The notes: generated from the letters alone by a model not told the origin. A stretch of DNA of 7,161 nt from an uncultured Desulfomonile sp. (GCA_937915285.1 CALDNG010000449.1:1-7161); one strand, 5' to 3'. Positions 1-6,519 are shown, numbered from the stretch's first letter. Translations and numbers: made by a program.

Positions 1-1
1 T

Positions 2-793
2 GGAGAATTTATTGCAATGGTTCTTCAGGGATTGCCTGAAGCGCCACAGTATTTTGGACACAACGCCAAGATGAATCGCGAAGGGCCTGCGCTGGTGAAC
101 TGGAACGCGCCTATTACCCCTGAAATCAAACCTGGCTCACAACTGACAAAGCCTGAAAAATATTATCTGGTGGATCTGCGCGATGCTGATTCTTACGCCA
201 AAGAACACATCCCCAATTCTGTAAACATAGCTGCAAGAGGACGATTGGAAACCTGGGTGGGCACAATAGTTCCATGGGGATCGAAACTTGTTTTGGTGGG
301 AGATCAGGAATTACTTAAAGAAGCAAAACACAGGCTTCACAGGATCGGTTACAAAGCCGACACCATGACACTGGAATCCTGGAAGAAGGCCAAACTCCCC
401 ACAAAATCCCATTCCCCGATAGCGCCAAAAAAACTTTATGAAGCCATGCAGAATGGCCAGGCGCCGCTCATTGTGGATGTCAGACTTCCCTCTGAATGGA
501 TGGCCATGCGCATAGGAAATGTGCTGAATCTACCGTTGACACATTTGGCCCAGTTGTCGTCAAAACTTGAAAAGGATCAGCCTGTGGCGCTAGTCTGCAA
601 TTCGGCTTACAGGTCAAGCCTGGCTACAGGCATATTGGAACGCAAGGGATTTACTAAAGCCGCTAGCCTGGAGGGAGGCAGCCAGGCATGGATGGATGCC
701 GGCCTACCTGTTCATGAGGGTGAGAAAACACCTGACGCGGGATTGATCCCTAGCAAGGCTGAACCCAAAGGGCCCCAGGCAGACAAATCTTGA
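2..793 (+). CDS. C-terminal part of MBL-fold/rhodanese sulfur-metabolism protein (5' end outside window)
   Basis: This is the tail of a larger protein. The first ATG is at 17, but the frame is open back to base 2, and residues 8-22 from that ATG (PEAPQYF...NREG) look like the end of the metallo-beta-lactamase domain of MBL-rhodanese fusions (CstB-like persulfide dioxygenase/sulfurtransferase family), so the true start is probably upstream. Counting from the ATG at 17, two rhodanese-like domains follow. The first, about residues 45-127, has LVLVG with Gly95 where the catalytic Cys would be, so it is probably inactive. The second, about 137-233, has C194-N-S-A-Y-R199, an intact CxxxxR sulfur-transfer loop. 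The usual GHIPGA stretch of domain two is replaced by a divergent MRIGNVLNLP. The likely role is cytoplasmic oxidation or transfer of persulfide sulfur. The last 25 residues are a Pro/Lys-rich tail. The rhodanese call is firm; the fusion with an MBL domain is inferred from the family. Confidence 0.88.
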   Translation, partial: GEFIAMVLQGLPEAPQYFGHNAKMNREGPALVNWNAPITPEIKPGSQLTKPEKYYLVDLRDADSYAKEHIPNSVNIAARGRLETWVGTIVPWGSKLVLVGDQELLKEAKHRLHRIGYKADTMTLESWKKAKLPTKSHSPIAPKKLYEAMQNGQAPLIVDVRLPSEWMAMRIGNVLNLPLTHLAQLSSKLEKDQPVALVCNSAYRSSLATGILERKGFTKAASLEGGSQAWMDAGLPVHEGEKTPDAGLIPSKAEPKGPQADKS

Positions 794-848
794 GTGATGT
801 TTCAAAATTCCTGATTCAAGCAACCCTGATAACTTTTGCGTGAATAAT

Positions 849-887
849 GTGCGTCTGTAACCCATTGTGAGACAATGGCAGACGCAC
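849..887 (+). terminator. Bulged 16-bp stem-loop downstream of the rhodanese gene, possible terminator
   Basis: The outer arms GTGCGTCTG (849-857) and CAGACGCAC (879-887) pair perfectly over 9 bp. The inner arms CCATTGT (862-868) and ACAATGG (872-878) pair over 7 bp around a GAG loop, with a 4-base bulge on the 5' side (858-861). It begins 55 bases after the rhodanese stop codon and lies before the promoter of the next gene, which fits a transcript end. Only two T residues follow the stem, so it is not a canonical Rho-independent terminator. It may instead protect a 3' end or be a remnant repeat. Confidence 0.5.
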
Positions 888-961
888 TTGCTCTCTCCTC
901 AGACCTGCTTCGGTCACTATCTCCACACTCGGACGAATTCATCATCCTTTTCAACAAGAGG

Positions 962-990
962 TTTTCATGCGAATGCTCTTTTAGTATACT
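962..990 (+). promoter_or_regulatory. Putative sigma-70-type promoter for the Trm112-like gene / LPS cluster
   Basis: TTTTCA (962-967, four of six consensus bases) and TATACT (985-990, five of six) are separated by exactly 17 bases. Transcription would begin near 997, giving a leader of about 38 bases before the ATG at 1035, which has its own AAGGA ribosome site. The position after the 849-887 stem-loop and before the first gene of the next cluster supports it. No operator was recognised. Confidence 0.45.
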
Positions 991-1034
991 AGCCACAACT
1001 TTTGGGGAATACTGCTTTAATTCAAGGATGAAGT

Positions 1035-1217
1035 ATGGCTGTGAATCAAAAATTACTGGATATCCTGGTTTGCCCTAAATGTAAGGGCGATCTAAATCTA
1101 ACTCCGAATTCCGACGGACTAATATGTGAGGCCTGCAGGCTTAAATATGAAATCAAGGACGACATTCCAATCATGTTGATAGACGAGGCAATCCCGTTGG
1201 GTGACCCAAAGCCTTGA
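1035..1217 (+). CDS. Trm112-like small zinc-ribbon protein (YcaR/UPF0434 family)
   Basis: This 60-residue protein has the Trm112/YcaR pattern: an N-terminal LLDILVCPKCKGDL, a second CxxC pair, and a C-terminal DDIPIMLIDEA. Cys13, Cys16, Cys31 and Cys34 would form a zinc-ribbon-like site. Length matches the family (about 55-70 residues). The start is supported by AAGGA at 1024-1028, six bases before the ATG. Eukaryotic and archaeal Trm112 activates methyltransferases, but the role of the short bacterial proteins is less clear. In Escherichia coli, ycaR lies between lpxK and kdsB, so placement ahead of a lipid A acyltransferase fits a recurring link to LPS synthesis loci. It is 183 bases upstream of that gene; co-transcription is plausible but not shown. 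Confidence 0.9.
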   Translation: MAVNQKLLDILVCPKCKGDLNLTPNSDGLICEACRLKYEIKDDIPIMLIDEAIPLGDPKP

Positions 1218-1400
1218 CAAAGTCTCATTTAGTTTCAGTTTCTTGTTATTTTGAGGCTGCGGCTCTGGCAGGGGAGTTTTCTTTAAGATCGCGCCACCGA
1301 ATCGCTCCTGAATGCTGTATCGTCGCCCAATCAAAGAGATTCAAGACGTTTTAAGAGATAGCCGGCCCTCAACAACTAAACCAATATTAGTGGCAGTGTC

Positions 1401-2432
1401 ATGAGTTGGGAAAATCTTGAAAGGCCACCCTTCAGTTTCGGGCTTTATCTTGAGTATCTCGTTTACTTGCTTTTCCGAATGATCGAGGAACTCATTTGCA
1501 TCATCCCATCAGACAGGACTGCGCTTGCGGTAGGCCGTTTTTTGGGGCGCGTCATGTTTGTAGCGGCAAGAGAGCGAAGGAAAGTCGCGTTAGAGAATCT
1601 AACAATCTGTTTCGGTGATTCAAAAACCTCCAGGGAACTGAATGCGCTTGCAAGGGCAAATTTTGAACATTTTGGAATGCTTGCAATAGAATTCTATCGT
1701 CTTCGCCGTTGGACGGAGGATGAGCTGGCAGATCGGTTGATCATTCGGGGAAAAAAGAATTTTGATTTCGCATGGTCCCCGGGAAACAGAGGAATTTACT
1801 ACGTTACAGGGCATTTCGGCAGCTTTGAGGTTCTAGCTGCGATGAGCCGTTTCCTTGGCATACGCGGAAACCTTTTGGTAACGGCAGCGCCGAATTATTT
1901 CGTCAACAAGTACATGATGTTCGATCGTGGGGGCTCCAGTAGCGGCCTGAGAATATTGCCTCATCGGGGAAGTGTGCACCGGATATTGAAGGCTTTAAAC
2001 GAGGGGGAGATGGTGGTAGTTCTTGCCGATCAACGGGGCGATGACACCAGACCAGTACCGGTTGATTTCTTTGGAAGAAAAGTCCTTGCGAATGGTATTT
2101 TCGCAAGATTTGCAATTGAGGGAAACGCGCTTGTATTTCCCATCCGGGCAAAACGTCTCGCTGACGGTAGATATCAATGCGATTTCGGGGAAGAGATACC
2201 AATCCACATCTCAGGTGATGAACAGACCGATTTAATAGTGAATTCACAAAGGTTCCACAACATCTTCGAATCCTGGTTGCGAGATGACCCTGAACAGGGA
2301 TTCTGGCTGCACAGAAAATTCAGGAGAAAGAGCAGGCGATTGGCGCATAAATCCATGACGACCCCCACAAACGTCTCGCACAAGGACTTTAAGCAAAGCG
2401 CTTGCAATCAGGGGGGGCATGAAGGCTTCTGA
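1401..2432 (+). CDS. Lipid A biosynthesis acyltransferase, LpxL/HtrB family
   Basis: This 343-residue protein belongs to the LpxL/LpxM/HtrB lysophospholipid acyltransferase family, which transfers a secondary acyl chain from acyl-ACP to lipid A at the inner face of the inner membrane. The catalytic HX4E motif is H138-F-G-S-F-E143. ADQRGDD (209-215) and the family-typical WLHRKFR (302-308) are also present. The N-terminal 55 residues are hydrophobic and could anchor to the membrane. The ATG at 1401 is chosen because a stop at 1377 leaves no better in-frame start; the ribosome site is weak. About 33 residues beyond residue 310 form a polar tail reaching over the next gene's start. The end lies in a G7 run (2411-2417) and overlaps waaF by 14 bases. 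The acyl chain and exact position used cannot be read from the sequence. Confidence 0.9.
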   Translation: MSWENLERPPFSFGLYLEYLVYLLFRMIEELICIIPSDRTALAVGRFLGRVMFVAARERRKVALENLTICFGDSKTSRELNALARANFEHFGMLAIEFYRLRRWTEDELADRLIIRGKKNFDFAWSPGNRGIYYVTGHFGSFEVLAAMSRFLGIRGNLLVTAAPNYFVNKYMMFDRGGSSSGLRILPHRGSVHRILKALNEGEMVVVLADQRGDDTRPVPVDFFGRKVLANGIFARFAIEGNALVFPIRAKRLADGRYQCDFGEEIPIHISGDEQTDLIVNSQRFHNIFESWLRDDPEQGFWLHRKFRRKSRRLAHKSMTTPTNVSHKDFKQSACNQGGHEGF

Positions 2433-3522
2433 CTGCAGGGTATGTGAATTACCTTCGAGTATTCTCGTTAGAGGAGTGAACTGGGTTGGCGACACGGTAA
2501 TGACCCTCCCAGCGATGAAGTCTTTACGTGGAATGTTCCCGGGAGCGCATCTGATTTTCTGGGCGCCGGAATCCGTAGAAAAACTTCTGAAAGTTTCAAG
2601 AATCCCTGACGAAATTGTCACCTTCCCCCATGCGCTCAACAAGATTTCCCGCCCATTCCTTATGCGGTCTGTGTTGGCCAGGCTCAGGGTCGATCTGGTG
2701 GTGCTTTTTCAGAATGCCTTCGAGAGCGCTTTTACGGCATGGATGGCGGGAATACCGCTCAGAGCGGGTTACCCGACTGACGCCAGAGGCCCTTTTATAA
2801 ACCTCAAGGTTCCACTAACAAATGAAATCAGATCACAGCATCAAGTATATTATTACCTGAATATAGTGAATCACGTCGGAGATTTCTTCGGATTAAGAAA
2901 CCAAGACATGAACTCAAAACCGGATTGCTCCATACAGTTGAACAGGTCTTTAAGGGAGAATGCCGAATTTCTGCTATCATCCATTCCAGACGGGGGGCGG
3001 TCCCGATCAACTTTTTGTCTGTGTCCCGGTTCTGTAAACTCACTGGCAAAGCGTTGGCCCGCTGCCAACTTTGCGGCTCTGGCCGACTTGCTCATAGAGC
3101 AGACGGATGCGCTCGTTGTGTTCATGGGCTCTCCCGATGAGAGGGAAATGATCGATTCGATCATGGAGACGATGAAGCACAGAAATTGCCTTAACATGGC
3201 TGGCGCCAGTAACCTTGAGCAGTCTCTCGGAATCATGAATCTAAGTGACCTTGTCATCTCAAATGATACCGGTAGCGCACACCTGGCTGTGGCGGCTGGA
3301 GCAAAAGTCTTGACTATTTTTGGACCTACAATTCCTGGGGCTACAGCCCCGTTTGGAAATGGCGCCCGAATAATAAGGGGACAAGCTTCATGCTCACCGT
3401 GCCGTCACTTCGCATGCCCGCTACCTGAGCATCCGTGCATGACATCAGTTAGCCCTCATTCTGTCCTTCAAACAGCCCTGGAAATGACCGAATCGGGAGG
3501 CCAGAACAATGCCTCTGATTAG
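2419..3522 (+). CDS. waaF: ADP-heptose:LPS heptosyltransferase II-like, GT9 family
   Basis: This 367-residue glycosyltransferase family 9 protein would transfer L-glycero-D-manno-heptose from ADP-heptose to the LPS inner core on the cytoplasmic face of the inner membrane. The N-terminal Rossmann start has RGVNWVGDTVMTLPA (18-32), containing the conserved Gly-Asp (24-25). The C-terminal donor half has CPGSVNSLAKRWP (202-214), SNDTGSAHLAVAAG (281-294) and FGPT (301-304). It ends with the cysteine cluster typical of WaaF-like proteins (Cys325, 328, 333, 340). Length is normal for WaaF. The start at 2419 lies inside the acyltransferase gene, just after a G7 run that may act as the ribosome site, suggesting translational coupling. 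Heptosyltransferase I (WaaC) or another GT9 specificity cannot be fully excluded, but the motifs favour WaaF. Confidence 0.9.
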   Translation: MKASDCRVCELPSSILVRGVNWVGDTVMTLPAMKSLRGMFPGAHLIFWAPESVEKLLKVSRIPDEIVTFPHALNKISRPFLMRSVLARLRVDLVVLFQNAFESAFTAWMAGIPLRAGYPTDARGPFINLKVPLTNEIRSQHQVYYYLNIVNHVGDFFGLRNQDMNSKPDCSIQLNRSLRENAEFLLSSIPDGGRSRSTFCLCPGSVNSLAKRWPAANFAALADLLIEQTDALVVFMGSPDEREMIDSIMETMKHRNCLNMAGASNLEQSLGIMNLSDLVISNDTGSAHLAVAAGAKVLTIFGPTIPGATAPFGNGARIIRGQASCSPCRHFACPLPEHPCMTSVSPHSVLQTALEMTESGGQNNASD

Positions 3523-4372
3523 CGTTATAATTCCCACATACAACAGGCTAGAACTTCTCAAGCAGACTGTTGCCTCGGTCCAGGCGCAAACCTTCAAGGA
3601 TTATGAGCTTATCATTGTCGATGACGGTTCTTCTGATGGAACCCCACAGTGGCTTCGGGTCACTCCAGATATAACATTCGTCAGTCAAACGAACAGCGGC
3701 ATTGCGGCTTCCCGGAACAGGGGCGCTTCCCTCAGTTCAGGTCAATGGCTCTGTTTCCTGGATCATGATGATCTGTGGGACCGGAGAAAGCTTGAAATTC
3801 AGGCGGCTTTCGCCGCTCAAAATGCTGAGGTAGGACTCCTGGCCGTAAGGCACGTGAAACTTGGATCCAGAGCAAAACCTCCACGAAAACCTTCATGGAT
3901 AAAAGGCGACCTCTTTCTGAAAGAATATTCTGAGAGTTTCATACATACGTCATCAGTCATGATTCGAAAAGACGTGTTTGAAATTGTGGGCGGCTTTCCG
4001 ACCGAGTATGGATTTGCCGACGAATTCGATGTATGGCTAAAAATAGCAAAATCCTATCCCGTGGCTTATTATGATGAACCTCTTGTATTCATAAGACTTT
4101 ATGACTCAAACACATCCCACAACCGGGTGGGAGTAAGAAATGAAACCTATAGAATTCTGAAAAGGCATTACGACCCAGAGAGGATTCCGAGAAAAATTTT
4201 CATGAGGACCATGTCTGACCATGACATATCATTTGGTCGAGCATTTCTGAAAGCAGGTGACAATAAGAAAGCTCTGACCTGGTTCAGAAAATCAATTGAG
4301 AGGACCCCCATGAGAATCAGGTCATGGCGTTATTATCTGAAATACCGCATTCTGTCACTTTTCAGGGCTTGA
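3509..4372 (+). CDS. Family 2 glycosyltransferase (GT-A fold), LPS core/O-antigen type
   Basis: This 287-residue protein has a complete GT2 domain. SVIIPTYNR (5-13) and IIVDDGSSDGT (35-45) form the nucleotide-sugar site, FLDHDD (83-88) holds the DxD-type metal-binding aspartates, and ADEFDVWLKIA (170-180) supplies the likely catalytic acidic residues. No membrane span is evident, so it is probably a cytoplasmic or peripheral enzyme using a nucleotide sugar. Residues 238-272 (GRAFLKAGDNKKALTWFRKSIE) resemble one TPR-like helical hairpin, perhaps for partner binding. The ATG at 3509 is supported by GGGAGG (3495-3500) eight bases upstream and overlaps the heptosyltransferase gene by 14 bases. 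The cluster implies addition of a sugar to the inner core; donor and linkage cannot be predicted. Confidence 0.9.
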   Translation: MPLISVIIPTYNRLELLKQTVASVQAQTFKDYELIIVDDGSSDGTPQWLRVTPDITFVSQTNSGIAASRNRGASLSSGQWLCFLDHDDLWDRRKLEIQAAFAAQNAEVGLLAVRHVKLGSRAKPPRKPSWIKGDLFLKEYSESFIHTSSVMIRKDVFEIVGGFPTEYGFADEFDVWLKIAKSYPVAYYDEPLVFIRLYDSNTSHNRVGVRNETYRILKRHYDPERIPRKIFMRTMSDHDISFGRAFLKAGDNKKALTWFRKSIERTPMRIRSWRYYLKYRILSLFRA

Positions 4373-4378
4373 AACGAC

Positions 4379-5332
4379 ATGTGTTCGGATTCATTTAAAA
4401 TAAGGGTACGGATTCACGACGGCCCGGACACCGCTGATCTTGAAGCGCTCATAATGAATGGCGCCAGCGAAAAAACGGGACTCCCCCATGGGCAATGGCA
4501 ACCTGTCATAGGCGAGATACTCACACGTCATCTGGAAATCCTGGAAAAAAGATCAGGCACAATCCTGAAGAATGCGCCTGAGACCGCAGTCACGCTGGTC
4601 AAGATCTCGGAATTACCCGTGTTCTGCGTGAAGCAGTTCAATGACAGGGGTTTGGCTCACAGAATCAAGGGATTGTTCAGACCAACGCAAGGTCTTAGGA
4701 CATTCAGAAATGGATTCAGGCTGATCTCTAACGGTATACTTGCCGCCGCCCCGTTGGCCCTAATCAGAGAAAGAATTGACGGACTAGTGGCTTCTGAATG
4801 GGTCATAATGGAGTTTATGGAGAATTACCTGGAACTAGACCGTTACCTGGTTCAAAAACTCGACTCAGGTTGGTCGAAAAACGCTCAAAAATCCGCTGTC
4901 CGGCAGTTTGGAAGATTTGTGGGTTCCATGCATTCCAAAGGCATATTCCATTCCGACCTAAAGACTTGCAACATAATGGTATGCGAAACCGTACAGGCGG
5001 ATACCGAAAGTGAGGCGGTGTCCGTGCCTGAAGCCTACGATGATTCTCCGTCATTAAGGTTCTGTTTGCTCGACTACGACGATGTGTCATTTTCCAATCA
5101 TATTTCCATTCGAAAGAGGGTTAAGAACCTGGTCCAGATTTTCCTTTCAACTCCCTCATTGGTAAACAAGGTGGAACGGGCACGTTTTCTTGATGAATAC
5201 GCGCTTCATGCCGGACTTAGTTCACTGGATCGAAAGAAACTAGCAAAGGAAGTGCTCACAAAAACCCAGGGCAAAAGCATACTTTACGTTGGATTCGAAG
5301 GGGACGTTGTTGAAACACCGGACATAAAATGA
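4379..5332 (+). CDS. Lipopolysaccharide kinase-like protein (WaaP/KdkA/InaA superfamily)
   Basis: This 317-residue protein has a protein-kinase-like fold of the LPS kinase group, which uses ATP to phosphorylate inner-core heptose or Kdo. A candidate ATP-binding lysine is Lys85 in FCVKQF. A basic region with the family flavour (RTFRNGFRLISNGILAAAPLALI, about 107-129) follows. The catalytic loop is H191-S-D193-L-K-T-C-N198, and the metal-binding motif is LLDYDD (230-235). About 30 variable residues, rich in Glu and Ser, separate the loop from that motif, longer than expected. Residues 1-65 are an acidic N-terminal extension without clear homology. It starts six bases after the glycosyltransferase stop, and AGGG at 4364-4367 is the only ribosome-site candidate. 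The context supports LPS core phosphorylation; whether heptose or Kdo is the target is unknown. Confidence 0.82.
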   Translation: MCSDSFKIRVRIHDGPDTADLEALIMNGASEKTGLPHGQWQPVIGEILTRHLEILEKRSGTILKNAPETAVTLVKISELPVFCVKQFNDRGLAHRIKGLFRPTQGLRTFRNGFRLISNGILAAAPLALIRERIDGLVASEWVIMEFMENYLELDRYLVQKLDSGWSKNAQKSAVRQFGRFVGSMHSKGIFHSDLKTCNIMVCETVQADTESEAVSVPEAYDDSPSLRFCLLDYDDVSFSNHISIRKRVKNLVQIFLSTPSLVNKVERARFLDEYALHAGLSSLDRKKLAKEVLTKTQGKSILYVGFEGDVVETPDIK

Positions 5333-5379
5333 AATCAGACCGTCGAGACTCTTAAAATACTCTTACAAAGGGGCCATTC

Positions 5380-5991
5380 ATGAACAGGAAGATTTGGGTA
5401 TTTGCGTTTGTGGCAGCCATCATGATCCTGGGGACTGACTCATATTGTGATGACAAAGATGCGTCCAAACCTCAGTCGCCTCCCATAGAAGCAGGATCAG
5501 GGGATTCTGCGAGCCAGGTCAACAAGGAGGTTTCAAGTCTCAAGGCAAAAATAATCGAAACCCAGAACAAGGGCCGGTTGGGGTTTAACAAAATAGTCAG
5601 TTGTAAATCGGTTGAAGGCTTTGGGATTTACGCGCCAGTTGAATCGGCCCAGCCCATCAGCAAGCTAATTTTCTACGTTGAACCGGCCAATTACAGCACT
5701 CTTATCAGCGCTGACCGCTATATCATAGACTGTTCAGTCGATTTCCAGATCTTGGACGCATCCGGTAAGCCCATAATTTCAAACGAAAATGCCCTCAAAA
5801 TAAACCGGGTTTCACGTTCACCCATTCTGGACCTCTTCTTCAGGATCGAGATGAACCTGAAGTCTGTGAAAAAACTTGAAACCATGTTTGTAAGGGTTGT
5901 TTTGCACGATAAGATCAAGAACCAGTCAGCTTCCGCTAACCTGAAGGTAAAAATGGAGGGGGGTAAACCCAAACCAGAGGAGCAAATATAG
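5380..5991 (+). CDS. Exported protein of unknown function with beta-rich domain
   Basis: I do not recognise this 203-residue protein as a named family. Residues 1-23 look like a Sec signal peptide: MNRK, a hydrophobic core WVFAFVAAIMILG, then a possible cleavage after SYC. Cys23 is not in a proper lipobox, so a lipoprotein is unlikely. Residues 25-50 are low-complexity and polar, and 50-63 may form a short helix. From about 65 to 192 the sequence alternates in beta-strand fashion (GFGIYAPVES, KLIFYVEPANYS, DFQILDASGKPI, TMFVRVVLHD), suggesting a beta-sandwich domain. Cys75 and Cys118 could form a disulfide. AAAGGGG (5367-5373), six bases before the ATG, is a strong ribosome site. It lies 47 bases after the LPS kinase-like gene and may share its transcript, so a periplasmic or envelope role is inferred. 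Confidence 0.85.
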   Translation: MNRKIWVFAFVAAIMILGTDSYCDDKDASKPQSPPIEAGSGDSASQVNKEVSSLKAKIIETQNKGRLGFNKIVSCKSVEGFGIYAPVESAQPISKLIFYVEPANYSTLISADRYIIDCSVDFQILDASGKPIISNENALKINRVSRSPILDLFFRIEMNLKSVKKLETMFVRVVLHDKIKNQSASANLKVKMEGGKPKPEEQI

Positions 5992-6073
5992 CCTCACGCA
6001 AGCGGATCTAGCCTTTTTAAAGTGGTTCGACCCGGTCTGTTTCCCTTTGATAGTCTCTACTCTTGCCCCAACG

Positions 6074-6114
6074 CTGTGGAAGATTTTCCTGCAACAATGG
6101 AATTGATTCCACAG
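6074..6114 (+). promoter_or_regulatory. Paired dyads, candidate enhancer (upstream activating sequence) for the gvpA promoter
   Basis: Two 12-bp dyads share the form GGAA-N4-TTCC: GGAAGATTTTCC (6078-6089) and GGAATTGATTCC (6099-6110). Their centres (6083.5 and 6104.5) are 21 bp apart, two DNA turns. The outermost half-sites, CTGTGGAA (6074-6081) and TTCCACAG (6107-6114), are exact inverted copies. They lie about 140 and 160 bp before the expected start of gvpA transcription, a usual distance for sites bound by sigma-54 activators (bacterial enhancer-binding proteins). The arrangement is seen directly; the bound protein is not identified, and the motif does not resemble the NtrC site. Confidence 0.55.
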
Positions 6115-6217
6115 ATATGAATCCCACATTCAGAGATGAGCTACCAGGCGGGAGGGGCCTAAAGCCTATGGCGCCGTTTTATCTGCTTTTTTTTAATCTG
6201 AAATGATTCACCATTAT

Positions 6218-6234
6218 TTGGCACGATTTTCGCT
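6218..6234 (+). promoter_or_regulatory. Sigma-54 (-24/-12) promoter of gvpA
   Basis: TTGGCACGATTTTCGCT matches the sigma-54 consensus (YTGGCACGrNNNTTGCW) at every defined position except one T-to-C change in the -12 element. The invariant GG (6220-6221) and GC (6232-6233) are separated by exactly 10 bases. Transcription should begin near 6245, leaving a leader of about 56 bases before the gvpA ATG. No competing sigma-70 promoter was seen nearby. Such a promoter requires an ATP-hydrolysing activator, consistent with the paired dyads upstream. Confidence 0.75.
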
Positions 6235-6264
6235 TACCATATGATCGGACGCTAAATCCATTAA

Positions 6265-6276
6265 GCCGGCAACGGC
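6265..6276 (+). promoter_or_regulatory. GCAA-tetraloop mini-hairpin in the predicted gvpA leader
   Basis: GCCG (6265-6268) pairs with CGGC (6273-6276) around GCAA, a GNRA-type tetraloop. It sits about 20 bases after the predicted transcription start and 11 bases before the ribosome site GAGGTG. A short 5' hairpin can stabilise an abundant mRNA. The stem is only 4 bp, so chance occurrence is possible. Confidence 0.3.
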
Positions 6277-6300
6277 AAAATTCTAGAGAGGTGAGTGAAG

Positions 6301-6519
6301 ATGGCCAAAATAGCGAAGTCTACCGATTCCAGCAGCCTCGCTGAGGTTGTGGACAGGATTCTGGACAAAGGTATCGTAATTGATGCCTGGGCCAAGGTTT
6401 CATTGGTTGGTATTGAACTGCTTTCAGTCGAGGCAAGAGTGGTCATCGCTTCTGTTGAGACATATCTCAAATACGCCGAAGCGATCGGTCTCACCGCCAG
6501 CGCCGCTGCCCCTGCTTAA
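6301..6519 (+). CDS. gvpA: Gas vesicle major structural protein GvpA
   Basis: This 72-residue protein is an unmistakable GvpA, the small amphipathic protein that assembles into the ribbed, gas-permeable shell of gas vesicles used for buoyancy. Residues 13-64 carry the family signature, including [13 protein letters not shown] (18-30), VSLVGIELL (33-41) and [18 protein letters not shown] (44-61), followed by [10 protein letters not shown] at the C-terminus. A GTG at 6295 would add two residues, but the ATG at 6301 is preferred: GAGGTG (6288-6293) lies seven bases before it and the resulting length matches typical GvpA. It is the first gene after a sigma-54 promoter and is followed by a stable hairpin and a small helical protein gene. 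The usual assembly genes (gvpN, gvpF/L, gvpK) are not in this window and are expected nearby. Confidence 0.97.
   Translation: MAKIAKSTDSSSLAEVVDRILDKGIVIDAWAKVSLVGIELLSVEARVVIASVETYLKYAEAIGLTASAAAPA

Larger units (their letters stand above)
5992..6300 (+). other. 309-base non-coding control region upstream of gvpA
   Basis: No credible gene is seen on either strand; the only reading frames here are short and lack ribosome sites. The region carries paired GGAA-N4-TTCC dyads (6078-6110), a T8 tract (6187-6194) that could favour DNA bending, a sigma-54-type promoter (6218-6234), and a leader with a GNRA-type mini-hairpin (6265-6276) and the gvpA ribosome site GAGGTG (6288-6293). No clear terminator for the preceding gene was found: the T8 tract is not directly preceded by a stable stem. 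Confidence 0.75.

Noticed and set aside
875..1078. Open frame of 67 codons on the plus strand (MADALALSSDLL...)
   Set aside because: It starts inside the 849-887 stem-loop, has no ribosome site, runs over the promoter and overlaps the clear Trm112-like gene in another frame.
1214..1219. Perfect TTGACA -35 box overlapping the Trm112-like stop codon
   Set aside because: No acceptable -10 hexamer occurs 15-19 bases downstream; the nearest, TGTTAT, is 24 bases away.
6147..6194. GC-rich stretch followed by a T8 tract, considered as a terminator
   Set aside because: Only 3-4 bp stems can be drawn and the T8 begins 11 bases after the last one, so it does not fit a Rho-independent terminator.
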